A program made the translations under genes and the position numbers. A model generated the notes under the pieces. The model made no database searches, was not told where the DNA came from, and saw only the letters and a program-made list of their open reading frames with translations. A stretch of 64,000 bases of DNA, taken from NCBI GenBank assembly GCA_030645915.1, contig JAUSNO010000024.1, positions 1 through 64,000 of the forward strand, given 5' to 3'. Shown piece after piece: positions 8,866-17,320 of the stretch. Positions within the stretch are counted from its first letter, which is position 1. Each line of letters opens with the position of its first letter. The DNA comes from Undibacterium sp. GTDB lineage: Bacteria; Pseudomonadota; Gammaproteobacteria; Burkholderiales; Burkholderiaceae_D.

Positions 8866-10218
8866 TCAAACGCGCAGCGTATTGGCCTCTTCTGGCAAGT
8901 AAAAACTGAACTGATTGCGCCCTGCGTTTTTGGCGACATACAAGGCCTGGTCGGCGTGCTTGACCAACTGATCAGGGTCGTTCGCATCCTTGGGGAAAAG
9001 CGCGATGCCTATGCTGGAGGAAATATGAACGCTGTGATTAAAAATCTGAAAGGAGTTGTCGAGCTCTTTTAGAATTTTTCCGGCGATCAGCTCTACCTGC
9101 CCGGCGCCATTCAGGTCTTGCAGAATCACCGTAAACTCGTCGCCACCCAGTCGTGCAACGGTATCGGTTTCGCGCACGCATGAGCGGATGCGGTCTGCCG
9201 CCAGCCGCAACAGGAAGTCGCCCGTGTCATGGCCGTAGTTATCATTGACGGCCTTAAAATGATCGAGGTCGATAAATAACAATCCTAATTGCGCACTGGT
9301 GCGCGCAGCATGTTTGAGGTCGCGTTCCAGCCTATCGTTAAACAGACGGCGATTGGCTAATCCGGTCAAGAGATCGTAATTGGCTTTTTGCCAGTTTTGA
9401 TCTTCCGCAGCCTTGCGCTCCGTCACGTTGCGCGCTGTACCTGCGGTCGCTTCCACTGCACCTTGCTTGTTAAATACCGGCACCAAAATGCATTCATAAA
9501 ATTCTTTTTTTCCTGCGGAACTTGTATAAGAAATTTCTCCGCGAAATCGTTTTTTTGTGCTGATGACTTGCTCGATTTCACGCTGCAGGACGGCGGAGCT
9601 AGCGAGCTTGAGGTCGGCGTTATTTTTCCCCACGATCTCGTCGAGTGGCAGCTCAAACAATTCAGTCAGCGCCTTGTTGGCGTAAGTGAATCTGCCATCA
9701 AGATCAAAGGTAAAACTTAAGTCAGGGGAGGACGATAGAATCGTATCGAACACGCGCGTTTGCTGATCTTTTTCAAACGAGTAGCTCGTCACGGATTCAT
9801 TGATCGCCTGATCGATCGCCTCATTAAACCGGATCAGGTCCTCAACCACGGTATCCGCCTGCGCTTGATCGATCAATTTTTCTCGCCATAGCCTTGTGAC
9901 ACTGGCACGCAGTGCCCTATATTCAGCCATTGCGGCGTTCAGGCTAAAGCCCAGCGCCAGACGTTCGGTGCCGTGAGTGGAAGCTGCTGTCTGCTCGTCA
10001 GGAGGCGAGTCCACATGCCCCTTCGATTTTTCAGCGGTTTCATGCGCTGTTTGTGGTGTGGCGAGATCAGCAGCAATCACTTCCAGCATTTGCTTGACAT
10101 GATCACGCAGCAGAACCTTACTGATTTTTTGATCCGGTGGAACCAGGCTGGCAGCAAATGCCTCCCATTCCCGAAGTATGCGTTCGAGATTATCAAGAAT
10201 AAAGTTGGAGAGTCTCAT
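8866..10218 (-). CDS. RsbRD_N-PAS-GGDEF diguanylate cyclase
   Basis: This 450-residue soluble protein has an N-terminal helical RsbRD_N-like sensor region (ILREWEAFAASLVPP onward). A linker precedes a PAS domain near residues 155-275 (SSPDLSFTFDLDGRFTYANK). A GGDEF domain follows from about 285 (NYDLLTGLANRRLFNDRLER). The catalytic motif RLGGDEF is intact, and RETD five residues before it is a full inhibitory I-site, so it is probably an active, feedback-controlled diguanylate cyclase. RsbRD_N is known from stressosome-type and globin-coupled proteins; what it senses here is unknown. Monocistronic. Confidence 0.92.
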   Translation of the reverse strand: MRLSNFILDNLERILREWEAFAASLVPPDQKISKVLLRDHVKQMLEVIAADLATPQTAHETAEKSKGHVDSPPDEQTAASTHGTERLALGFSLNAAMAEYRALRASVTRLWREKLIDQAQADTVVEDLIRFNEAIDQAINESVTSYSFEKDQQTRVFDTILSSSPDLSFTFDLDGRFTYANKALTELFELPLDEIVGKNNADLKLASSAVLQREIEQVISTKKRFRGEISYTSSAGKKEFYECILVPVFNKQGAVEATAGTARNVTERKAAEDQNWQKANYDLLTGLANRRLFNDRLERDLKHAARTSAQLGLLFIDLDHFKAVNDNYGHDTGDFLLRLAADRIRSCVRETDTVARLGGDEFTVILQDLNGAGQVELIAGKILKELDNSFQIFNHSVHISSSIGIALFPKDANDPDQLVKHADQALYVAKNAGRNQFSFYLPEEANTLRV

Positions 10219-10645
10219 CGTCGCCTTAATCGAATGCTGAGTGTTGTTTTAAGATGGCCTGCATGACAGGTGCCACCCCATGATACCTGCGCCCGTATAG
10301 GCTGGTTTGTGCGGTAGATAACCGACGAGCAGGATCAGAATATGCTTCAGAATCCAACTGCCGGAAAATGAAGGGGACATCGCTCTAATGTGAATCGGTA
10401 CCGGCCGTTTTGATTTTGATATCAACGGCTTGACGATGCATGCGAAGCGGGCAAGCGCGACTTCGATCCGCCAATACCTTGACATGGCCAGCTTGAGCAC
10501 AACCGCTAATCACTGCATACTTGCCATTCGATCATCCAAATTTGCACTTGGTCGCATCATCACCGCAACACAAAGCATGCCAAGTTACAGTTCACCCGCT
10601 GTAAAAAAAATACCTCAAAAAATCATTATCCAAACAGGAGATCCC
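10219..10645. other. Gene-free region between divergent genes
   Basis: These 427 bp must hold the promoters for the GGDEF gene (leftward) and the S9 peptidase gene (rightward). A leftward open frame at 10249-10500 has no recognisable protein features and no ribosome-binding site. I see no repeat or hairpin of note. Confidence 0.4.
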
Positions 10646-12586
10646 ATGAGTCTGATGCGCCACGCCCTACAAATTTCAACCATCACCTTGTTGCTTCACG
10701 CCGCTTTCGGCACTGCCAGCGCACTCGCGGCGCCGGTAGCCAAGGAGGCCAGGCAGCTGCACAAACGCTATAGCATCGAACAGTTTATGGCGACCACCAG
10801 CATCAATGGCGCGTCGTTCAGCCGCGATGAAAAACACATTCTTTTTAATAGCAATGAATCGGGCATTTTTAACGCCTACACCATCGCCGTCCAGGGCGGC
10901 AAGCCACTGGCACTGACCAAATCTAGCCTCGACAGCACCTATGGCATCGGCTATTTTTATACTGACGACCGTATCCTGTTTACCCGCGATAAGGGCGGCG
11001 ACGAAAATAATCATCTGTACGTGCGCGAGCTTGATGGCTCTGAAAAAGACCTGACTCCGGGCGACAAGCTGAAAGCCGATTTTGCCGGATGGCTACCGGA
11101 CGGCAGCGCCTTCTATGTGGTCAGCAATGAGCGCGACCCGAAATTTTTTGACCTGTACAAATACGATGCCAAGACTTATGCGCGCACCCTCGTGTATAAA
11201 ACCGAAGGCGGCATGAATCCCGAGACCATCAGCGACGACGGAAAATGGATCGCTCTTTCCAAGACCAACACCACCTCGGACAGCGATATATATTTGTATA
11301 ACACCGTCACGCACGAGACCAAACACATTACGCCACATGTGGGTGCCGCCAGCCACAACATGAGCAATTTTGACCCTGCCTCCAGGCGTCTGTTTTTCGC
11401 CTCGAATGCGGGTGGCGAATTTAACTCGATACGCACCTACGATCTGGCGACCGGCGTCACCAGGGAACATGAAAAAGCGGAGTGGGATGTGATGGGCACC
11501 AGCTTTTCGCAGGATGGACGCTTTCGTATCAGCGTCGTCAATCAGGATGGCAGTTCGGTCGTCAGAGTGGTCGAAGGCCCTGGAGAAAAGCCGGTTATCC
11601 TGCCCAAACTGCCGGGTGGCGAAATGCGCGGTACCACTTTTTCGGCCAGCGGAAATCTGATGGCGTTTTACATCAACGGCGATCGTTCACCGAACAATTT
11701 GTATGTGCATGATTTCAAGAGCAAACAGACGCGCCAGCTGACGCAAAGCCTGAGCAAGGAGATTAATCCCGATGACCTGGTCGAGGCCGAAGTGGTGCGC
11801 TTCACGTCCTTTGACGGCACCGTGATTCCGTCGATTTTCTATAAGCCCAAAGGCGCATCGGCCAGCGCCAAGGTACCGGCTATCGTGTATGTGCATGGCG
11901 GCCCTGGCGGCCAGACCAGACGCGGCTATAGCTCGCAGATTCAGTATCTGGTGAATCATGGCTATGCCGTGCTGGGCATTAATAATCGCGGCAGCTCCGG
12001 TTACGGCAAGAGCTTCAATACCGCCGATGACCGCAAGCATGGGCGCGAACCCCTGTGGGATTGCGTAGAGGCGAAAACCTATCTGGCCAGCCTGGGCTAT
12101 ATCGATCCGGCAAGAATCGGCATCATGGGCGGCAGCTACGGCGGCTACATGACGCTGGCCGCGCTGGCCTTCCGCCCGGAAGCCTTCAAGGTCGGGGTAG
12201 ATATTTTTGGCGTGAGCAACTGGCTGCGCACGCTGGAAAGCATACCGCCGTATTGGGAAGACATGCGCAAGGCGCTGTACGATGAAGTGGGCGACCCGGG
12301 CAAGGACAAGGATTACCTGATCGCCACGTCGCCGCTGTTTCACGCCAAGGAAATCCGCAAGCCGCTGATGGTGATCCAGGGGGCGAATGACCCGCGCGTG
12401 CTCAAGGCGGAAAGCGATGAGATTGTCGAAGCGGTGAAGAAGAATCAGGTGCCGGTCGAGTATGTCGTGTTTGCCGACGAGGGCCACGGTTTCAGCAAGA
12501 AGAAAAACCAGGCCGAAGCCAGCGCGAAGATCCTGAAATTTCTCGACCAATACCTGATGCCGCTTGAGCCGGTGCAGCAAAAGTAA
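10646..12586 (+). CDS. Secreted S9 prolyl oligopeptidase-family peptidase
   Basis: This 646-residue protein has a signal peptide (HALQISTITLLLHAAFGTA ... ALAA), a seven-bladed beta-propeller-like region (about 35-390) and a C-terminal alpha/beta hydrolase. The nucleophile Ser is in GGSYGGYMTLAAL, the Asp in GANDPRVLK and the His in DEGHGFSKK; VYVHGGPGGQTRRGY forms the oxyanion region. Enzymes of this S9C/acylaminoacyl-peptidase type cleave short peptides in the periplasm. The start at 10646 follows CAGGAGATCCC; an in-frame ATG at 10430 would add 72 residues ahead of the signal peptide and is rejected. Confidence 0.93.
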   Translation: MSLMRHALQISTITLLLHAAFGTASALAAPVAKEARQLHKRYSIEQFMATTSINGASFSRDEKHILFNSNESGIFNAYTIAVQGGKPLALTKSSLDSTYGIGYFYTDDRILFTRDKGGDENNHLYVRELDGSEKDLTPGDKLKADFAGWLPDGSAFYVVSNERDPKFFDLYKYDAKTYARTLVYKTEGGMNPETISDDGKWIALSKTNTTSDSDIYLYNTVTHETKHITPHVGAASHNMSNFDPASRRLFFASNAGGEFNSIRTYDLATGVTREHEKAEWDVMGTSFSQDGRFRISVVNQDGSSVVRVVEGPGEKPVILPKLPGGEMRGTTFSASGNLMAFYINGDRSPNNLYVHDFKSKQTRQLTQSLSKEINPDDLVEAEVVRFTSFDGTVIPSIFYKPKGASASAKVPAIVYVHGGPGGQTRRGYSSQIQYLVNHGYAVLGINNRGSSGYGKSFNTADDRKHGREPLWDCVEAKTYLASLGYIDPARIGIMGGSYGGYMTLAALAFRPEAFKVGVDIFGVSNWLRTLESIPPYWEDMRKALYDEVGDPGKDKDYLIATSPLFHAKEIRKPLMVIQGANDPRVLKAESDEIVEAVKKNQVPVEYVVFADEGHGFSKKKNQAEASAKILKFLDQYLMPLEPVQQK

Positions 12587-12650
12587 TTTCAGCATTATTT
12601 CAGGCAGCGACGCCACTGCTGGCACGTTTGTAGCCTGCAAAATTTTGCAA

Positions 12651-12737
12651 GGCACCGTGCCAGCACGCAATGTCCATGCGCCTTGCAGGCCGAACAGGCT
12701 GGAAAGGCGCATGGATAGGGCGCTACCAGCCTATGCC
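12651..12737. repeat. Dispersed long-palindrome repeat, copy A
   Basis: Left arm CACGCAATGTCCATGCG (12664-12680), right arm CGCATGGATAGGGCGCT (12708-12724), with CTTGCAGG and GGCTGGAA between. The outer flanks GGCACCGTGCCAG and ACCAGCCTATGCC extend the dyad weakly. It lies in the convergent gap between the S9 peptidase and purT. Confidence 0.8.
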
Positions 12738-12795
12738 ATTATAAAAAGCGGGCCGTCAGCATGGCCGAAAAGGCCTGTGGTATGTCTGTCTGTGA

Positions 12796-14004
12796 TCATT
12801 CCATCTTGACAGGGACAACCTTGCTCGCCGCCAGCTTGGCGCGCGCCCTTGCCTCGTCGGTATCCTTGCCGTTTGCCAGCGCCACGCCCATGCGGCGCTT
12901 CTGGAAAGATTCCGGCTTGCCGAACAGGCGGATGTCCGATTCCGGCACCCGCAAGGCCTCTTCCACGCCGGTGAAGGCGATGCCCTTTTCATCCATCTGG
13001 CCGTAGATCACGGCACTGGCACCCGGTGCGCGCAAACTGGTATCGACCGGCAAGCCGAGGATGGCGCGGGCGTGCAATTCGAATTCATTAAAGCGCTGGG
13101 TGCACATGGTGACCATGCCGGTGTCGTGCGGACGCGGGCTGACTTCGCTGAACCAGACCAGATCGCCTTTGACGAACAGCTCGACCCCGAACAGTCCCAG
13201 GCCGCCGAGTTCGTCGGTGATTTTTTTGGCGATATCGCGCGAACGCTGCAGCGCCAGCGCCGACATCGCCATAGGCTGCCAGCTCTCGACATAATCGCCG
13301 TGCACCTGCACATGGCCGATGGGCTCACAGAAATGCGTTTCAGTCGCGCCGTTGGCACCGAGTGCGCGCACGGTAAGTAGCGTGATCTCGTAATCGAAAT
13401 CGATGAAGCCCTCGACGATGACCCTGCCCTGATTCACGCGCGAACCGGCGGCGGCGTAATCCCACGCAGCCTCAACCTCGGCGGCCGTATCAAGCTTCGA
13501 TTGCCCCTTGCCGGACGACGACATCACCGGCTTGACGACGCAGGGGAAGCCGATCGCCACTGTGGCGGCGCGCAGCTCTTCCAGACTGTCGGCGAACTGG
13601 TACGGCGAGGTCGGCAAACCCAGCGTCTCGCCAGCCAGGCGGCGTATGCCTTCGCGGTGCATGGTGAGCTGCGCGGCGCGGGCGGTGGGGATCACGCGTA
13701 CCGCACCTTCTGCTTCGATCTGCACCAGCATCTCGGTGGCGATGGCTTCGATCTCCGGCACGATCAGATCTGGCTGTTCTTGCTCGATCAGCGCACGCAG
13801 CGCCGCACCGTCCGCCATGTTGATGACATGCGCCCGGTGCGCCACCTGATGCCCGGGGGCATTCTCGTAACGGTCCACGGCGATCACTTCCACGCCCAGG
13901 CGTTGCAGCGCGATGATGACTTCCTTGCCGAGTTCGCCGCTGCCGAGCAGCATAACTTTGGTGGCACTAGGTGACAGGGGGGTGCCGAGGGTAATTTTTT
14001 TCAT
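12796..14004 (-). CDS. purT: Formate-dependent phosphoribosylglycinamide formyltransferase (GART 2)
   Basis: This enzyme converts GAR to formyl-GAR in purine synthesis, using formate and ATP. The 402-residue length matches the family. It opens [20 protein letters not shown] with the pre-ATP-grasp [12 protein letters not shown]-grasp elements include [17 protein letters not shown], the [18 protein letters not shown] strand, and [14 protein letters not shown] with metal-binding residues. The start at 14004 fits PurT; an upstream ATG at 14046 would add 14 residues. It is monocistronic and convergent with the S9 peptidase gene. Confidence 0.97.
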   Translation of the reverse strand: MKKITLGTPLSPSATKVMLLGSGELGKEVIIALQRLGVEVIAVDRYENAPGHQVAHRAHVINMADGAALRALIEQEQPDLIVPEIEAIATEMLVQIEAEGAVRVIPTARAAQLTMHREGIRRLAGETLGLPTSPYQFADSLEELRAATVAIGFPCVVKPVMSSSGKGQSKLDTAAEVEAAWDYAAAGSRVNQGRVIVEGFIDFDYEITLLTVRALGANGATETHFCEPIGHVQVHGDYVESWQPMAMSALALQRSRDIAKKITDELGGLGLFGVELFVKGDLVWFSEVSPRPHDTGMVTMCTQRFNEFELHARAILGLPVDTSLRAPGASAVIYGQMDEKGIAFTGVEEALRVPESDIRLFGKPESFQKRRMGVALANGKDTDEARARAKLAASKVVPVKME

Positions 14005-14202
14005 GGGAATTAAGCTGCTGAAGTTAGGATAAGCAAAATTATACACAGCGGCGTAAGGCGATTACACCAGTCTGCACAAGCTGGAGACACGATCATCATG
14101 AAATACCTGAAAGTGGGCCGCATCGCGCTACCTGCAAACGATGCTGGCCCTCTTTGATTTTTTTGCATTTGCTCTGTTTGGCCGCTCGCAACCAGCAATG
14201 CG

Positions 14203-14775
14203 CTAAGCCGGCTTGGCCGCACCCGCGGCCCGTTCGATATGACATGGTGCCAGCAACAGGTGGGATAACTGTTCCGGGTCGCTGGTATGCATGTGCGCAG
14301 CGAACTCGCTTAATCGCGGATCTTTTGCATCGCCCAGCGTAACGACGAGCGCCCGGGCGACTTCGCGTGCGGTGGGCATACCTTCCCGGTAGTGCGGGCT
14401 ATCCTTGTAGTGCGACAGCAATTGTTCACGGTGATCCTGATAAAGCGCGCTGGTGCGCGTGTATTCAAGCTCGGCTTGTTTGGCCGCAATTTCTGCATCG
14501 ATCTCGGCATCGGTATGACAGTAACGCATTTTCTCCGCTTCATCCCAATGCGGCGTCTCGCCGTGCTGTTCGCGCAGGGTGGCCATGGAATGCGTATTAA
14601 GTTCGATTTGCGAATGGGTATGGACATCTTTGAACACATGCACCAGATGGTTGCCCTGACCTTCGGTCCCCTTGTAGCGCATGTCTGCCGCGATTCGCCG
14701 CGGATTAAAACGAAATTGTCGGGCACAGGTTAACTTCAGTGTGTCCATCAGGGCATTCATTTTTGCTGGGCTCAT
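14203..14775 (-). CDS. Conserved hypothetical protein, unknown function
   Basis: I do not recognise this 190-residue protein. It is charged and mostly helical, with many His residues. The visible segments include KLTCARQFRFNPRRIAADMR, HLVHVFKDVHTHSQIEL and a long acidic helix DAEIDAEIAAKQAELEYTRT. There is no signal peptide or membrane segment. The codon use looks like its neighbours. The ATG at 14775 has only a weak AGGAT upstream. It stands alone, on the same strand as purT but about 200 bp away. Confidence 0.65.
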   Translation of the reverse strand: MSPAKMNALMDTLKLTCARQFRFNPRRIAADMRYKGTEGQGNHLVHVFKDVHTHSQIELNTHSMATLREQHGETPHWDEAEKMRYCHTDAEIDAEIAAKQAELEYTRTSALYQDHREQLLSHYKDSPHYREGMPTAREVARALVVTLGDAKDPRLSEFAAHMHTSDPEQLSHLLLAPCHIERAAGAAKPA

Positions 14776-15183
14776 GTGGCGATCCTAGGGTTGGGTGTGA
14801 GGTAAAAAGAAGATATTTTCATTCACGTGCGTCAGGCATTTTTCGCTACGCATTTCGATGACACTTCGCGTGCTCAGGATTGCGCTAGCCAACCGACTAT
14901 ACGTGAATTCTTGCCCCGCCCTTTGATTTAAACAGACAAAAAGCGATATGAATCAGTTTCAATGTCAATTCCCGAAGCTGCGCTGCCCGGCAATTCAATA
15001 TCCCTCACGCAATCCCCCTGCGGCCTGCAGGCCAATATTGCGCCACGAGGCGCATGGGAATTGCGTCTCTCATTTCGATGAAAGCCACCGGCGCATGGAA
15101 TGTGATAAATTCCGCTGCTTACATCCGATGGCCGATGTGTCTGGCATTGTGCGCATTGCATCCAACTAGTTAAAGGAACACAA
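14776..15183. other. Gene-free region holding repeat copy B
   Basis: No gene is supported in these 408 bp. The palindromic repeat lies at 15005-15066, and AAAGGAACACAA at 15172-15183 is the ribosome-binding site of the next gene. Confidence 0.5.
15005..15066. repeat. Dispersed long-palindrome repeat, copy B
   Basis: CACGCAATCCCCCTGCGG on the left and CGCATGGGAATTGCGT on the right pair with two mismatches; CCTGCAGGCC lies in between. This is the only copy located clearly upstream of a same-strand gene rather than behind one. Confidence 0.75.
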
Positions 15184-15612
15184 ATGCTTCATACCGATTT
15201 CCCCGTTGTTGAGGGCCTATACCAACTGACCGATGGCTGGTCGGTATCGCTTCCCGGAAAATTTAATCGCCGGATCGAAGACGGTGATCTGGTTCTCTGG
15301 CATGCAGAGTTGACCCTCTGGATCGCCGTTTGGAAAAACGACTTGGGCGCATCTAAAGAAACGCGGTTGGCCGATATTCAGCAGAAAATGTCAGTCGGGG
15401 CGTATGCGCTTGAAACTTCTGGCGACGCGACGGTGCTTCGGTTTAGTTATCGGCTTAAAGAGCAGGAACAAGGGGACGTTGCCGCGTTCTATTGTTTCGC
15501 CATTGGAGAAAACGGGCAAGTTGAAATGGCCATCTATCTCGATCAGGAATCGGATGTCAAAGAAGCGCAAGCGATTTTGCAGAGTCTGACTGAAATCAAT
15601 CTTCGAAGTTAA
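15184..15612 (+). CDS. Small conserved hypothetical protein
   Basis: This 142-residue soluble acidic protein has no family I can name. It reads like an alternating strand fold: YQLTDGWSVSLPGKFNRR, LWHAELTLWIAVW, AVFYCFAIG-like AAFYCFAIGENGQ and VEMAIYLDQESDVKEAQAIL, ending in a helix. A good AAAGGA ribosome-binding site lies seven bases before ATG. No signal peptide. It stands alone; the codon use matches neighbours. Confidence 0.7.
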   Translation: MLHTDFPVVEGLYQLTDGWSVSLPGKFNRRIEDGDLVLWHAELTLWIAVWKNDLGASKETRLADIQQKMSVGAYALETSGDATVLRFSYRLKEQEQGDVAAFYCFAIGENGQVEMAIYLDQESDVKEAQAILQSLTEINLRS

Positions 15613-15712
15613 TCTTCGAAGTCAATCTCAATAAGTAGCCCGGGATGCAATGAAGATAGGAAGATAGCCTCGCGTCTTGGCGCCTGAGGTATTGCCGCCG
15701 CCAATCCCGAAT

Positions 15713-15731
15713 GTGTCGAAAAATTTTACAC
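15713..15731. promoter_or_regulatory. Dyad upstream of sigma-54 promoter, possible activator site
   Basis: GTGTCGAAAAATTTTACAC is an imperfect dyad (7 of 9 pairs). Its end is 62 bp before the -24 element of the PEP-CTERM promoter. An enhancer-binding protein such as PrsR could bind here; this is inferred from position only. Confidence 0.4.
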
Positions 15732-15793
15732 TCTCTGATCACAATTGACGCCTGATTTTGCTAACTTGTTGATTTTAAGCATTACTTTCCCGC

Positions 15794-15809
15794 TGGCATT
15801 AATATTGCT
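15794..15809 (+). promoter_or_regulatory. Sigma-54 promoter of the PEP-CTERM gene
   Basis: TGGCATTAATATTGCT has the invariant GG and GC doublets exactly 10 bp apart and matches the consensus TGGCAC-N5-TTGCT at all but one defined position. It lies 80 bp before the ATG. PEP-CTERM genes are known in other betaproteobacteria to be controlled by the PrsK/PrsR system with RpoN. Confidence 0.7.
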
Positions 15810-15888
15810 TTTCATTATTATTAATTGCTTATTGCCCATAGTAATTGCTTAAATGCCATATCAACATCACTTGAATTAAGGATAAATA

Positions 15889-16479
15889 ATGAGCCGTCTG
15901 ATTAAATTTGTCGCAGCCATCGCCGCCAGCCTGGCGCTTTCCAGCGCTGCGAACGCCACCGTTATCACCTTCGACACGCCTTCGTCGATGAGTTCCAGCG
16001 GCATGCTGTTCAGCGGCCTGAATCGCCTGCAGTGCAGCACTTATTTCACCCAGAACACTGGATATTGCCGCGGCCTCGCGTCCGGCGATTGGACTGCCTA
16101 TTCTTTCGGCATGATGTCGGTAACCAAGGCGGGCGGCGGCCTGTTCGATTTCAACGGCAGCTACCTGACAGCCGCCTGGAACGACAACCTGAACATAGAT
16201 ATCATCGGTTACAAGAATAACGTCGCGCTCTACACGCAGACCAAGATCGTCAGCGATGATTTCGCGACGTACTTCAACTTTAACTACACCAACATTGATC
16301 GCCTCACCATCCGAGGCTACGGCGGCACCGATGCCGGCACCCCAGGCGGTGGCGAATTCGTCGCCTACGACAACTTAACCTTCAATGAGCGTCAGGTACC
16401 AGAGCCGGGATCGATCGCTTTGCTGGGCCTTGGCCTGGCTGGCTTGGCTGCAGCATTGCGTCGTCGCACGCGCGCCTGA
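15889..16479 (+). CDS. PEP-CTERM sorting-domain secreted protein
   Basis: This 196-residue exported protein has a signal peptide (KFVAAIAASLALSSAANA), a beta-rich body of about 140 residues starting TVITFDTPSSMSSSGMLF, and the C-terminal sorting signal VPEPGSIALLGLGLAGLAAA followed by RRRTRA. This signal is cut by exosortase EpsH/XrtA in cells that make exopolysaccharide. No exosortase or polysaccharide genes lie in the window, so the substrate is encoded away from its sorting enzyme, which is usual. It lies behind a sigma-54 promoter and ends in a strong terminator. Confidence 0.92.
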   Translation: MSRLIKFVAAIAASLALSSAANATVITFDTPSSMSSSGMLFSGLNRLQCSTYFTQNTGYCRGLASGDWTAYSFGMMSVTKAGGGLFDFNGSYLTAAWNDNLNIDIIGYKNNVALYTQTKIVSDDFATYFNFNYTNIDRLTIRGYGGTDAGTPGGGEFVAYDNLTFNERQVPEPGSIALLGLGLAGLAAALRRRTRA

Positions 16480-16494
16480 TAGCGCGCAAGGCAT

Positions 16495-16527
16495 AAAAAA
16501 AACCCGCGTTTTTCGCGGGTTTTTTTT
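16495..16527. terminator. Rho-independent terminator
   Basis: AAAAAAAACCCGCG-TTTTT-CGCGGGTTTTTTTT directly after the PEP-CTERM gene. It can also serve the leftward ABC ATPase gene, whose stop lies at 16594. Confidence 0.9.
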
Positions 16528-16593
16528 CGCCTGCTGATTGAACAATGAAAAAAGTAATAAATGCGCCTTTGGCGACAAGCATCTTCGCTCACT

Positions 16594-17235
16594 TTACGAA
16601 GGCAGATCAATCAGCGCCGCCAGCGCAATCTGGTCCAGGCTGTCGTAGTGGCTGACCACCCATGCGCGCTTGCCTTGACCGGCGGCCTGCGCCAGCAATT
16701 GCATGACAAACCTGATGGATGCCTGGTCCAGCGCGGCAAAAGGTTCATCGAGCAGAGTGAGCGTAGCGCCAGAGGCGAAGGCGGCGGCCAGCCAGACTTT
16801 GCGCTTGGAGCCGGTCGACAGCATGTACAAAGCCTTCTCCAGATGCGCTGTCAGCGCCAGGCCGAGAACCATCTGCGCCAGCAATGCGTCATCAAAATCG
16901 GGGGAGGCCTGGCGCACCGTATCGAAGTAGGCGAGCGGGCTGATCTGGTCAAACGCATCGGTGCGCGGATCAATCCAGAATACCTGCCGGCGATACGCCT
17001 GCGGCTGTTGCGCAAGGCTCAGCTGATTGAGGTGTAGCTGCCCGGAATCGGCCGCCAGCTCGCCGGCAAACAGGCGCAGCAGGCTAGTCTTGCCACAGCC
17101 GCCCTCGCCACGGATCAGGCTGACGCCGGGCGGGATGTCAATGGATAAGTCGTGGAACAGTTCGCGCTGCGGATAGGCGAGACACAGGCCGCTCACTTGC
17201 AGCAGTGTCTTGGTAGTTTTGGAATTGTTCATCAT
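16594..17235 (-). CDS. Orphan ABC transporter ATP-binding protein
   Basis: This 213-residue nucleotide-binding subunit has Walker A GEGGCGKTS, the signature LSTGSKRKVWLAAA, Walker B with D-loop TLTLLDEPFAALD, and the switch His in VVSHYDS. The short length and RGEGGCGKTSLLRLFAG context resemble CcmA-like exporter ATPases. No permease gene lies next to it, so the partner is unknown or encoded elsewhere. The gene is followed leftward by the terminator at 16495 and is about 90 bp away from the MCP gene stop at 17321. Confidence 0.88.
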   Translation of the reverse strand: MMNNSKTTKTLLQVSGLCLAYPQRELFHDLSIDIPPGVSLIRGEGGCGKTSLLRLFAGELAADSGQLHLNQLSLAQQPQAYRRQVFWIDPRTDAFDQISPLAYFDTVRQASPDFDDALLAQMVLGLALTAHLEKALYMLSTGSKRKVWLAAAFASGATLTLLDEPFAALDQASIRFVMQLLAQAAGQGKRAWVVSHYDSLDQIALAALIDLPS

Positions 17236-17266
17236 TTAAAAATCGCTAGAGGCGCAGCGGCAGATC

Positions 17267-17283
17267 GGTGTGCATGGCGCACC
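17267..17283. repeat. Short palindrome variant GGTGTGC-ATG-GCGCACC, copy 3
   Basis: GGTGTGCATGGCGCACC matches the copies at 6301 and 8218 except for C-to-T changes that leave a G-T pair in the stem. It lies between the ABC ATPase and MCP genes. Confidence 0.45.
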
Positions 17284-17320
17284 TTGCGAAAACCTGATCG
17301 CCCTGCGCCTCCAAAAACAG